A DNA stretch of 7,183 bases from an uncultured Clostridia bacterium (GTDB lineage: Bacteria > Bacillota > Clostridia > Christensenellales > Aristaeellaceae): positions 1-7,183 of the forward strand of contig CAMOIA010000083.1 in NCBI GenBank assembly GCA_946615785.1, read 5' to 3'. Within the stretch, counting starts at the first letter, position 1; every line of letters starts with the position of its first letter. A program made the translations under genes and the position numbers. Below the pieces are notes generated by a model. The model did no database searches and was not told where the DNA came from. It saw only the letters and a list, made by a program, of their open reading frames with translations. Below, in pieces: positions 1 to 6,732 of the stretch.

Positions 1-267
1 GGCGATGCCGGTCACAAGGTTTGTGGCGCCGGGGCCGGAGGTGGCAAAGCAGGCGCCCACCTTGCCCGTGGACCTGGCATAGCCGTCCGCCGCGTGGCAG
101 GCGCCCTGTTCATGGGCGGTGAGGATGTGCTGCACGCGGCCTTCCTTTTCATAAAAGGAGAGTTCGTCGTATACGTTCAGAATGGTGCCGCCGGGATAGC
201 CGAAAATGGTGTCCACTTTCTGCTCCATCAGGCATTCCATCACGATTCTTGCGCCGGTCAAAAGCAT
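1..267 (-). CDS. ilvB: Acetolactate synthase large subunit, N-terminal part (runs off the left edge)
   Basis: This is the first 89 codons of the thiamine-diphosphate enzyme that condenses two pyruvates to acetolactate, or pyruvate with 2-oxobutyrate, the first common step of valine, leucine and isoleucine synthesis in the cytoplasm. Visible motifs are IFGYPGG (residues 21-27), AHEQGACHAADGYAR (51-65) with the ThDP-activating glutamate E53, and ATSGPGATN (75-83). All are diagnostic of the ThDP-binding N-terminal domain of the acetohydroxyacid synthase family. The ATG at 267 is preceded by GGAGG (277-281 on the complement) with a 9-nt gap, and the protein begins at the normal family start with no transit or signal sequence. 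The gene is cut at the window edge, so the FAD and C-terminal ThDP domains and any ilvN partner are not seen. Related ThDP enzymes such as catabolic AlsS are a minor alternative; the biosynthetic-style attenuator in front favours IlvB. Confidence 0.95.
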   Translation of the reverse strand, partial: MLLTGARIVMECLMEQKVDTIFGYPGGTILNVYDELSFYEKEGRVQHILTAHEQGACHAADGYARSTGKVGACFATSGPGATNLVTGIA

Positions 268-312
268 GTTCCGATTCCTCCAGGGTTTTTAAGGTACGGT
301 TTGGTTCGATGC

Positions 313-347
313 AAAAAAACGCAGTCCGATCGAAAGTCGAACCGCGT
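313..347 (-). terminator. Intrinsic terminator of the ilvB attenuator (3:4 hairpin)
   Basis: Read on the minus strand, ACGCGGTTCGA (347-337) pairs with TCGGACTGCGT (329-319) around a 7-nt loop. This gives 11 pairs, including two G-U wobbles, followed directly by a run of T (319-313). The hairpin lies between the leader peptide and the ilvB ribosome binding site, so it would stop transcription before ilvB unless prevented. Its 5' arm and loop are shared with a competing helix (328-339 with 405-416), which makes it a conditional terminator rather than the end of a gene. Confidence 0.88.
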
Positions 348-434
348 TCAGGTAGCGTGTTTTTCCGTGCGGGGAATGCCCGCAGGGCTTCATGCCGCCG
401 GAGCCGACTTTCGATCACAGGGAACCGTAAGTCG
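328..434 (-). promoter_or_regulatory. Antiterminator and pause pairings of the ilvB attenuator (segments 1, 2 and 3)
   Basis: Three segments of the minus-strand transcript are mutually exclusive. Segment 1 is CGACTTACG (434-426), segment 2 is GATCGAAAGTCG (416-405) and segment 3 is CGACTTTCGATC (339-328). Segments 2 and 3 form a perfect 12-bp helix, the antiterminator, which takes away the 5' arm and loop of the terminator. Segments 1 and 2 form an 8-bp helix (CGACTT/AAGTCG, one A-A mismatch, CG/CG) that would free segment 3 for the terminator. Segment 1 is leader codons 12-14 and segment 2 is codons 18-21, so ribosome position decides the fold. A further small hairpin, TGCGGG/CCCGCA, sits at 368-384 between segments 2 and 3. 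The pairings are read directly from the sequence; the regulatory logic is inferred by analogy to trp- and ilv-type attenuators. Confidence 0.78.
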
Positions 435-467
435 TACTCGCAGGACCAGTGCCATTGCGCTCTTCAT
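390..467 (-). CDS. ilvB leader peptide (25 aa, Leu/Val control codons)
   Basis: A 25-codon ORF begins with ATG at 467, preceded by a purine-rich AGGGAGGGG ribosome binding site (471-480 on the complement), and ends at TGA 392-390. Residues 5-15 read MALVLRVRLTV: three Leu (CTG, CTG, CTT) and three Val (GTC, GTA, GTT) in nine codons, just upstream of the competing hairpins. A ribosome stalled at codons 7-13 for lack of charged Leu or Val tRNA would cover segment 1 and leave segment 2 free to form the antiterminator. A ribosome that reaches the stop codon would cover segment 2 and allow termination. All three arginines are CGA, and two of them lie in pairing segments 1 and 2. The peptide itself probably has no function once made. 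It is too short to be found by length-based gene calling, and I do not recognise an exact homologue. Confidence 0.82.
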   Translation of the reverse strand: MKSAMALVLRVRLTVPCDRKSAPAA

Positions 468-519
468 GGTTCCCCTCCCTTGGTTCAAGCCGTGCGGCTG
501 CGTGAAGATACAAGCGCAT

Positions 520-547
520 TTTATCACAGGGTAAAACGGTCCGTCAA
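520..547 (-). promoter_or_regulatory. Sigma-A promoter for the ilvB leader
   Basis: On the minus strand TTGACG (547-542) is followed after 16 bp by GATAAA (525-520), and TG lies one base upstream of the -10 box as in extended -10 promoters. Transcription would begin near 513, about 45 nt before the leader-peptide start, giving a leader of roughly 245 nt before ilvB. The -35 box matches five of six consensus bases and the -10 box four of six. An alternative -10 box, TAAAAT, overlaps it with a 19-bp spacer. Confidence 0.65.
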
Positions 548-659
548 GGCGCGTTCCCAAGCCTTGCACAGCGGGAAAAAACGTGTCATGCCGGAAACGG
601 AAAAATAACAGTCAGATCAGACATGCGAACGCGTGGAAGCCTGTTTTTTCTTTGTTCTC
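548..659. other. Non-coding gap between exonuclease III gene and the ilvB promoter
   Basis: This stretch follows the stop of the exonuclease III gene on the same strand. I see no gene in it. On the minus strand there are two T-rich runs (about 598-606 and 585-590), but neither is preceded by a stem longer than 3-4 bp. A firm terminator for the upstream operon therefore cannot be assigned, and read-through into the ilvB leader remains possible. Confidence 0.5.
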
Positions 660-1424
660 CTACAGTTCCATGTCCATGACAAGCACCACGGGACAGTGGT
701 CGCTGCCAAGGATCTCAGAGTCGATCCGGGCATCCGCGATGCGGTCCTTCAGCCGGTCGGAGCAGAGGAAGTAATCGATGCGCCATCCGGCGTTGTGCTC
801 CCGCGCGTGGAACATATAGCTCCACCAGCTGTACGCGCCTTCCCGGTCCGGATACAGGTGCCGGAAGGTATCCGTAAAGCCGGAAGAGAGAAGCCGGGTC
901 ATCTTTTCACGCTCTTCATTGGTGAAGCCGGCGTTCCCGACGTTCGCCTTTGCGTTTTTCAGATCGATTTCTTTGTGCGCCACGTTCATATCCCCGCAGA
1001 CGATGACGGGCTTCTTTGCGTCCAGCGCGTGCAGATACGCCTGAAAATCGTCCTCCCAGGCCATCCGGTAGGCGAGCCTTGTCAGTTCCCGCTGCGCGTT
1101 TGGCGTGTAGACCGTGACGAGATAGAACGATGGATATTCCAGCGTGATGACGCGGCCTTCGTGGTCGTGCTGCTCCACGCCGATGCCAAAGCGCACCGAG
1201 AGGGGCTCCCGCCTGGCGAACACGGCGGTGCCGCTGTATCCCTTTTTTTCGGCGGAGTTGAAGTATTCAAGGTACTTATCCTGCGGCACCTGCACCTGTG
1301 AGGGCTGCATTTTGGTTTCCTGCAGACAGAAAAAATCGGCGTCCTCGCGGGTGAAGTAATCCATGAAGCCTTTCTGCAGGCAGGCGCGAAGGCCGTTTAC
1401 GTTCCAGGAGATCAGTTTGATCAT
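660..1424 (-). CDS. xth: Exodeoxyribonuclease III / AP endonuclease (ExoA-Xth family)
   Basis: This 254-residue protein of the exonuclease/endonuclease/phosphatase fold cuts DNA 5' of abasic sites and trims 3' ends in base excision repair. The family signatures appear in order. SWNVNGLRA (residues 6-14) carries the metal-site Asn, and LQETK (34-38) has the metal-binding E36. YTPNA (106-110) contains the active-site Tyr, and GDMNVAHKEIDL (144-155) has D145 and N147. GFTNEER (166-172) and SWWSYMFHARENAGWRIDYFL-like segments (199-220) follow, and the terminal SDHCPV (241-246) carries the catalytic Asp-His pair. Length is normal for the family (about 250-270). The ATG at 1424 has AGGAAAGGA upstream and starts at the canonical MIKLISWNVNG. 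It lies 49 nt after azlD on the same strand with no obvious terminator between them, so it is probably the last gene of the rph operon. In Bacillus the same enzyme is called ExoA. Confidence 0.96.
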   Translation of the reverse strand: MIKLISWNVNGLRACLQKGFMDYFTREDADFFCLQETKMQPSQVQVPQDKYLEYFNSAEKKGYSGTAVFARREPLSVRFGIGVEQHDHEGRVITLEYPSFYLVTVYTPNAQRELTRLAYRMAWEDDFQAYLHALDAKKPVIVCGDMNVAHKEIDLKNAKANVGNAGFTNEEREKMTRLLSSGFTDTFRHLYPDREGAYSWWSYMFHAREHNAGWRIDYFLCSDRLKDRIADARIDSEILGSDHCPVVLVMDMEL

Positions 1425-1473
1425 GTCAATTCCTTTCCTGCCGCGGCGGATTTGGTACCGGAGCGGCGAATTA

Positions 1474-1782
1474 TCAGACCACTCCGGGGATGAGTTCGGT
1501 CAGAAATACCGCCAGGCACGCGCAGGCGGCCACGAGAATGAGCGATTTTGTCTTCATCGAAAGGCCGATCATCACCGCAAAGCCGACGACGGCGCTGACG
1601 GTGGAGCCGGTTTCGGACAGTATGGCCGGGAAGGTCATCACGCTCAGGGTCACATAGGGCATGTAGTGCAGAAAGCTTTTGAGAAAGGGGCTTTGGAACT
1701 GCCGGCGGATCAGGGTCAGGGGCAGCATGCGGATCAGGTAGGTGACAAGGGCCATGACCAGGATATAGGCGTATACGTTCAT
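1474..1782 (-). CDS. azlD: Branched-chain amino acid exporter small subunit, AzlD
   Basis: This small 102-residue integral membrane protein is the partner of AzlC. The two together form an exporter family (AzlCD, also BrnEF/YgaZH) that moves branched-chain amino acids or analogues out across the cytoplasmic membrane. Hydrophobic segments are visible at about residues 5-22, 40-56, 62-75 and 78-97. The early YLIRMLPLTLIRR and the HYMPYVTLSVMTFPAIL segments (39-55) are typical of AzlD proteins, and the length is normal. The start codon overlaps the azlC stop as ATGA, with AGGGGG about nine bases upstream inside azlC, which indicates translational coupling. Substrate is assigned from the family; the closeness of ilvB and its Leu/Val-responsive leader supports a branched-chain role. 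Export of another small amino acid cannot be excluded. Confidence 0.9.
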   Translation of the reverse strand: MNVYAYILVMALVTYLIRMLPLTLIRRQFQSPFLKSFLHYMPYVTLSVMTFPAILSETGSTVSAVVGFAVMIGLSMKTKSLILVAACACLAVFLTELIPGVV

Positions 1783-2483
1783 GCATCCGCGCCCCCTTCC
1801 CGGACGGGCGCGAGCGCCGCGGCGGCGCCTGAAAGCAGCACCGCGAGGATGATGATGCGAAAGCCGGAGGAAATGCCCGGGAACAGGGCTGTAAACAGCC
1901 AGGAAACGAGCATGGACGCGGGGACGAGGATGCGAAGGGCCGTATCCTTTTTACAGGGGGGCAGAACCACGCCCATGAACATGGCGTAGAGCGCCACGCC
2001 CAGCGCCCGCCGGACGGCATCGGGCAGCAGCGCCCCCATGAACGCGCCAACCGCCGTGCCGCCGACCCAGCCGGGAATGGCAAGCAGCATCGCGCCCAGC
2101 GTGTATTCCCAGTGAAGGGGCGACTGCATGACGGAAATGCCGAAAATTTCGTCCGTCACCCCAAAGCTTGCGATCAGCCTGCCCGAAAGGCCCGTCGGCT
2201 GACAGAGCTTCTGGCTCAGGGCGCTGCTCATCAGCAGATACCGCAGGTTGATCAGCAGGGTGGTCAGGGCCATTTCGATCAGCGATCCCGCGCTTTTGAT
2301 CACGTCGAGCGCCGCGAACTGCCCGGCGCTGGTCAGGTTGGTCAGGCTCATCACCATGGCGGCGACCGGGCTCAGGCCGTTCTTCGCCGCCTGGATGCCA
2401 AAGGCGATGGAAACGCTGAAATACCCGAGCAGAATGGGCACGCCGTTGTGCATGCCCCGCTTCAATTCGCTGAGAGAAAACAT
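1779..2483 (-). CDS. azlC: Branched-chain amino acid exporter large subunit, AzlC
   Basis: This 234-residue polytopic membrane protein is the large subunit of the AzlCD exporter. Family features include GVPILLGYFSVSIAFGI (residues 14-30), the SAGQFAALD region (52-60), NLRYLLMSSALS (79-90), FGVTDEIFG (107-115) with the conserved TDE, and GWVGGTAVGAFMGAL (138-151). A basic motif, CKKD, follows at 177-180. Six or so hydrophobic segments fit the family. A longer reading frame begins at 2528, but its extra 15 residues are polar, unlike the family, and overlap yfcE. The ATG at 2483 is preferred because GAGG lies five bases upstream, it leaves a 10-nt gap to yfcE, and MFSLSELKRGMHNGVPI resembles known AzlC starts. 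The gene ends in an ATGA overlap with azlD. It shares the rph operon with unrelated housekeeping genes. Confidence 0.92.
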   Translation of the reverse strand: MFSLSELKRGMHNGVPILLGYFSVSIAFGIQAAKNGLSPVAAMVMSLTNLTSAGQFAALDVIKSAGSLIEMALTTLLINLRYLLMSSALSQKLCQPTGLSGRLIASFGVTDEIFGISVMQSPLHWEYTLGAMLLAIPGWVGGTAVGAFMGALLPDAVRRALGVALYAMFMGVVLPPCKKDTALRILVPASMLVSWLFTALFPGISSGFRIIILAVLLSGAAAALAPVREGGADA

Positions 2484-2493
2484 AAATACCTCG

Positions 2494-2957
2494 TCAGTAG
2501 AGCGCAGCGTCCAGCGCGCCGTTTTCAAAAACTTTCAGCAGGGCGAAACGCCCTTCCATGGCCGCGCCGGGATTCAAAAGCAGCACGCCGTTTTTTTCCT
2601 TCAGGTACGGGATGTGCGTGTGGCCGAAAAGCGCCGCGCGGCAGTTTTCCTGCAGGGCTTTAAAAAGCAGCGTGTCCGTTCCCTGACGCACATAGAAGGG
2701 ATGTCCGTGGGTGAGGAGTATCCGGACCCCCGAAACGCCGCAGACAAGCGTTGTCTCGGAAAGCGGCGCGCCGTCGCAGTTTCCCTTCACCCGGATCGTT
2801 TCGGGAAAAGCGGCGGCGAAGGGATCAAGATCGCTGTACCCGTCCCCGAGATGGATGACGCCGTCCATTTTGCCAAGCGCTTCCGCGTGCATGAGCACGC
2901 TGGAAAGACGTCCTGTCTGCCCGTGGCTGTCGCTCACAACGAGATAAGTTTTCGCAC

Positions 2958-2961
<4 letters not shown>
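2494..2961 (-). CDS. yfcE: YfcE-family metallophosphoesterase
   Basis: This 155-residue member of the calcineurin-like YfcE/MJ0936 family acts as a dinuclear-metal phosphodiesterase on small organic phosphodiesters in vitro; the physiological substrate is not known. The five metal-site motifs are all present: SDSHG (residues 10-14), GDG (39-41), GNCD (60-63), THGH (84-87) and GHTH (113-116). Length is normal for the family. The ATG overlaps the stop of the rph/rdgB gene as ATGA, and GGAGG (2976-2972) sits inside the end of that gene, ten bases before the ATG, so translation is probably coupled. The order rph, rdgB, yfcE-like matches rph-ysnA-ysnB of Bacillus subtilis, where the homologue is YsnB, and this supports the call. 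No residue in the metal site is missing. Confidence 0.92.
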
Positions 2962-4280
<1,319 letters not shown>

Positions 4281-4317
4281 GCCTGCGCCCTCCTTGTTTT
4301 TCTGCTCTTATGATGAA

Positions 4318-4345
4318 ATTATACAGGATCGCGCGGTCAAGTCAA
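4318..4345 (-). promoter_or_regulatory. Sigma-A promoter of the rph/rdgB-yfcE-azlCD-xth operon
   Basis: On the minus strand TTGACT (4345-4340) is separated by 16 bp from a perfect TATAAT (4323-4318). Transcription should start near 4311, about 30 nt before the rph/rdgB ATG, leaving room for the AAGGAGG site and no regulatory leader. The -35 box contains the TGA stop codon of the upstream acetyltransferase gene (4344-4342). Confidence 0.85.
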
Positions 4346-4911
4346 GCACGCCCTGCGGGGGATGAAAGGCCTTGCCTGCGCCGGAAATAGTCCTCGCGCG
4401 AAAGGATGCAGGAATCGATGGTTTTCAGCCTTCCGTCCCAGGGCCGTACCATTTCATACGTGCGGTCAAAGCGAAAGCCGAAATGCTCCGCCAGGCGTCC
4501 GGAACGGACGTTTTCGCGGAAATACCCGTACCTGAAATCCTTCGCGTCGAGCTTTTGAAACGCAAGATCGAGCAAAAGGCCGAGCAGCTCTTTGCCAAAG
4601 CCCCTGCCCTGATAGGCCGTGCCGATGCAGATGCCGCTTTCTTCGAACCGTCCCGGTTCCCATTCGCGGATCGCACACAGCCCGATCGCTTCGTCCGTTT
4701 CCTTCAGCGCGACAAAATAGGCGAAATGGTCCTTCTGGTACTGAATGCTTCTCTGGCACCGCGCGATGGCGTCCTCCCTTGTGAGGGTCGGCTGGTAGAG
4801 CATCCACCGGTACACGTCCGGATCGCTCCAGACATGGCGCAGCATGCTTTCAAAATCGCCGTCCTTCGCTTTGCGCAGGCGGATGGCGCTGCCCTCGAGC
4901 GTTTCATACAT
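4342..4911 (-). CDS. GNAT-family N-acetyltransferase (RimJ/RimL-like)
   Basis: This 189-residue acetyl-CoA-dependent acetyltransferase belongs to the RimJ/RimL-like branch of the GNAT superfamily. The N-terminal AIRLRKAKDGDFESMLRHVWSD (9-30) is the usual first strand and helix. The acetyl-CoA pyrophosphate loop is seen in GTAYQGRGFGKELL (97-110), matching the Q/R-x-x-G-x-G/A motif. FRENVRSGRLAEHFGFR (131-147) is the typical NxxSxxxxxxxGF segment, and strand VALKETDEAIGLCAI (67-81) is the expected beta4. The acceptor cannot be read from sequence; small metabolites, antibiotics or protein N-termini are all possible. The frame is open further upstream to 5331, but that part lies opposite another gene. 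The ATG at 4911 has AAAGGG about eight bases upstream and matches the family start. It lies 61 nt ahead of rph/rdgB, with that operon's promoter in between and no terminator seen, so read-through is likely. Confidence 0.88.
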   Translation of the reverse strand: MYETLEGSAIRLRKAKDGDFESMLRHVWSDPDVYRWMLYQPTLTREDAIARCQRSIQYQKDHFAYFVALKETDEAIGLCAIREWEPGRFEESGICIGTAYQGRGFGKELLGLLLDLAFQKLDAKDFRYGYFRENVRSGRLAEHFGFRFDRTYEMVRPWDGRLKTIDSCILSREDYFRRRQGLSSPAGRA

Positions 4912-4955
4912 GGCCGTTCCCTTTCGTTCCCGCCTCTTTGCGGCAGGGGGATGTT

Positions 4956-4984
4956 TTGCATTTCCCGAAGATATGTGGTATACT
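4956..4984 (+). promoter_or_regulatory. Sigma-A promoter for the FakA-like domain gene
   Basis: TTGCAT (4956-4961) is followed after 17 bp by TATACT (4979-4984), each box matching four or five of six consensus bases. Transcription should start near 4990-4992, about 26 nt before the ATG at 5017. Because GTATAC in the -10 region is palindromic, the same stretch could also contribute to a divergent promoter for the acetyltransferase gene, but I find no convincing -35 box for that direction. Confidence 0.72.
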
Positions 4985-4986
4985 GG

Positions 4987-5003
4987 TTTCCCATTTTGGG
5001 AAA
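4987..5003. repeat. Perfect 7-bp inverted repeat at the transcription start
   Basis: TTTCCCA (4987-4993) and TGGGAAA (4997-5003) are exact inverted copies separated by TTT. The repeat begins two bases after the -10 box and ends against the GGAG of the ribosome binding site (5004-5007). The predicted transcription start falls inside its left arm, so a full RNA hairpin would not form from that start. It is better placed to be a DNA operator, or chance. Confidence 0.5.
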
Positions 5004-5016
5004 GGAGATAAACGGT

Positions 5017-5286
5017 ATGTTTGACGAAAACGAATACACCGAATTCCGGTATGATACGCAGCTTCTGATCGAGGGACAGGGCCTTGACGAGGACGAGATC
5101 CGCGATTATTTTACCTCGCATTTTAAGGGCGACTGCCTGCTGGCGGTGGGCGACGACGAGCTGATCAAGATCCACTTCCACACGAACGAGCCCTGGAAGG
5201 TGCTGGAATACTGCTCCACCCTCGGCGAGATCTACGACATCGTGGTGGAGGATATGGACCGCCAGTCCAGGGGTCTGCACGGCTGA
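5017..5286 (+). CDS. Small protein resembling an isolated FakA/YloV internal domain
   Basis: This 89-residue acidic, soluble protein has no signal peptide or membrane segment. The core, GDCLLAVGDDELIKIHFHTNEPWKVLEY in outline (residues 38-65), together with YDTQLLIEG (12-20) and the closing IVVEDMDRQ (75-83), strongly resembles a stretch in the middle of FakA/YloV. FakA is the fatty-acid kinase that works with FakB/DegV proteins, and its own stretch reads like YCTEF..., GDSLVVVGDDDLVKVHVHT and PGKVLEY. The ATP-binding Dak2 domain that does the phosphorylation is absent, so this protein is unlikely to be a kinase by itself. Similar stand-alone proteins tend to carry names such as kinase to dihydroxyacetone kinase; I give that from memory. 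A start at 5017 is chosen for the AAAGGAG at 5001-5007 although the frame is open from 4372. It is monocistronic, with its own promoter and terminator. Function unknown; binding a FakB-like partner or a metabolite is a guess. Confidence 0.8.
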   Translation: MFDENEYTEFRYDTQLLIEGQGLDEDEIRDYFTSHFKGDCLLAVGDDELIKIHFHTNEPWKVLEYCSTLGEIYDIVVEDMDRQSRGLHG

Positions 5287-5302
5287 GGAACCGGATGACG
5301 AC

Positions 5303-5340
5303 AGGCTGCTTCCTTCCGGGAGCGGCTTCATTCATTTTTA
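5303..5340 (+). terminator. Intrinsic terminator after the FakA-like gene
   Basis: AGGCTGCTTCC (5303-5313) can pair with GGGAGCGGCTT (5318-5328), with three G-U wobbles, around a TTCC loop. It is followed by CATTCATTTTTA, whose T-run is interrupted. It lies 17 nt after the stop codon. On the opposite strand there is no T-run after the stem, so it serves the plus-strand gene and not mtaB, which ends facing it at 5377. Confidence 0.7.
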
Positions 5341-5376
5341 TCCTTCTTACCTGGCTTGATCCTCCGCGTCCGGCGG

Positions 5377-6669
5377 TCAGTCTGCCATAACGCCCGTCAC
5401 GCCGTCCGCGTCCGCCCCGGTGACGCGCACGAAAACGCGGCTCCCGACGGAAAGCGCGCCTGCGTTTTCCACGTGGCAGCTCACGTATTCGCGCGTGTAG
5501 CCGCCGGCGCATCCGTCCGAAATCTCCTCGACGAGCATCTCCCGTTCGGTCGAGAGCATGGATTCGTGATAGGCCTTTGCAAGCTCATAGCCGACCGCGA
5601 TCAGCTCCCTCGCCCGCGCTTCCCGCAGGGCACGCGGAACCTGGTTTGGCATTTTGGCCGCCGCGGTGCCCGCGCGCTGCGAATAGGGGAAAACATGCAT
5701 GCGGGAAAAGCCGATTTCGCGCACGAACTTGAGGGTCTGCGCGTGCTCTTGCTCCGTTTCGCCGGGGAACCCTGCGATCACGTCGGTCGTGATCGCGCAG
5801 CCGGGGAGATAGGCACGGAGCAGGGCTGCGGAGCGGGCAAATTCCTCGGTGGTATAGCGCCTGCGCATGCGCGAAAGCACGCTGTCGCTGCCGGACTGCA
5901 GCGCCAGGTGGAACTGCGGACAGAGCTCGGGAACGGCGGCCATGCGCTTTGCGAAGGCTTCCGTCACGACGACCGGCTCCAGGGATCCGAGGCGGATGCG
6001 TTCGATGCCTTCGCACCTGCAGGCCTCCACGGCGTCGCCGAGGTCCGTGCCCTGAAGATCCCTGCCGTAGCTTGTCAGGTGGATGCCCGTCAGCACCAGC
6101 TCGCGGTAGCCCGCCGCGGCAAAGCGCTGCGCTTCCGCCCGGATGTCCTCAAGGGGCCGCGAGCGGATCCCCCCGCGCACGTAGGGGATGATGCAGTACG
6201 TGCAGTAGCGGTCGCAGCCCTCCTGGATTTTCATGACCGCGCGGGTGTGTTCGGCAAAACGGCTGACGTCAAGGCGCTCGAAGGGGATGCGCAGGATATC
6301 CTTTTCCACCGCGCAGATCTGCTTGTTTTCGGATACGGCCTCCTGGAGCAGGGCAAAAACGTCCTTCCGCCGGCCCGCGCCGATCACAAGGCGCGCGCCG
6401 GTTTCCAGCAGCTTTTCCCCGTCCCGCTGCGCAAGGCAGCCCGCGATCACGATTTCGGCGTCCGGGTTCAGGCGCTGGGCGCGGCGGACGGCCTGCATGC
6501 TTTTTTTATCGCCCGTGCCCGTGACGGTGCAGGTATTCACCACGTACACGTCCGCCTTTTCCGTGAAGGCGACTTGCTGCCAGCCGTTTTGCAGGAATTG
6601 CTCCAGCATCGCTTCGGAATCGTATTGGTTTACCTTGCAGCCAAGGGTGTGAAAAGCTACGGTGCGCAT
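5377..6669 (-). CDS. mtaB: tRNA t6A37 methylthiotransferase MtaB
   Basis: This 430-residue radical-SAM iron-sulfur enzyme inserts a methylthio group into N6-threonylcarbamoyladenosine at position 37 of tRNAs reading ANN codons, giving ms2t6A. The N-terminal UPF0004 domain begins MRTVAFHTLGCKVNQYDSEA and holds the three auxiliary-cluster cysteines C11 (TLGCKVN), C47 (NTCTVT) and C78 (AGCLAQ). The radical-SAM domain has EGCDRYCTYCIIPY, giving C152-x3-C156-x2-C159, then LTGIHLTSYG (193-202) and LALQSGSD (255-262). A C-terminal TRAM-like RNA-binding region occupies roughly residues 370-430. The HTLGCKVN opening and IHLTSYG motif separate it from MiaB (ms2i6A) and RimO (ribosomal protein S12). The frame is open to 6810, but the ATG at 6669 is preferred: AAAGGGGG lies just upstream, the family starts there, and a consensus promoter lies between the two candidates. 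Bacillus calls this gene yqeV. Confidence 0.94.
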   Translation of the reverse strand: MRTVAFHTLGCKVNQYDSEAMLEQFLQNGWQQVAFTEKADVYVVNTCTVTGTGDKKSMQAVRRAQRLNPDAEIVIAGCLAQRDGEKLLETGARLVIGAGRRKDVFALLQEAVSENKQICAVEKDILRIPFERLDVSRFAEHTRAVMKIQEGCDRYCTYCIIPYVRGGIRSRPLEDIRAEAQRFAAAGYRELVLTGIHLTSYGRDLQGTDLGDAVEACRCEGIERIRLGSLEPVVVTEAFAKRMAAVPELCPQFHLALQSGSDSVLSRMRRRYTTEEFARSAALLRAYLPGCAITTDVIAGFPGETEQEHAQTLKFVREIGFSRMHVFPYSQRAGTAAAKMPNQVPRALREARARELIAVGYELAKAYHESMLSTEREMLVEEISDGCAGGYTREYVSCHVENAGALSVGSRVFVRVTGADADGVTGVMAD

Positions 6670-6703
6670 GTCGATCCCCCTTTGCGCTTTGCGCTGATAC
6701 ACG

Positions 6704-6732
6704 ATTATAAAAAATTTGCCGATGAGCGTCAA
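6704..6732 (-). promoter_or_regulatory. Sigma-A promoter of mtaB, overlapping a weak opposite-strand -10 box
   Basis: On the minus strand TTGACG (6732-6727) is followed after 17 bp by a perfect TATAAT (6709-6704), placing the start near 6697, about 28 nt before the mtaB ATG. On the plus strand TATAAA at 6706-6711 overlaps the same bases and could serve lgt, but its best -35 box, TTGCGC (6682-6687, 18-bp spacer), is poor. The mtaB promoter is convincing; the lgt one is only a candidate. Confidence 0.85.

Noticed and set aside
149..418. An 89-codon minus-strand frame starting at 418 across the ilvB leader
   Set aside because: It is out of frame with ilvB, lacks a ribosome binding site, is Arg-rich without domains, and crosses the terminator. 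The in-frame ilvB start at 267 and the leader peptide at 467 explain the region.
268..513. A T-box riboswitch upstream of ilvB
   Set aside because: The length and terminator would allow one, but I find no T-box consensus (AGGGTGGNACCGCG) before the terminator. The region is instead explained by a translated Leu/Val leader with competing hairpins.
585..606. Rho-independent terminator after the exonuclease III gene
   Set aside because: The T-runs are present, but stems in front of them are only 3-4 bp. I do not consider this enough to call a terminator.
660..1301. A 222-codon plus-strand frame (633-1301) opposite the exonuclease III gene
   Set aside because: The minus-strand protein has every family motif; the plus frame has none and no proper ribosome binding site.
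2484..2528. An upstream ATG extending AzlC by 15 residues
   Set aside because: The extension overlaps the end of yfcE, is polar and unlike AzlC N-termini, and the ATG at 2483 has a better-placed GAGG site.
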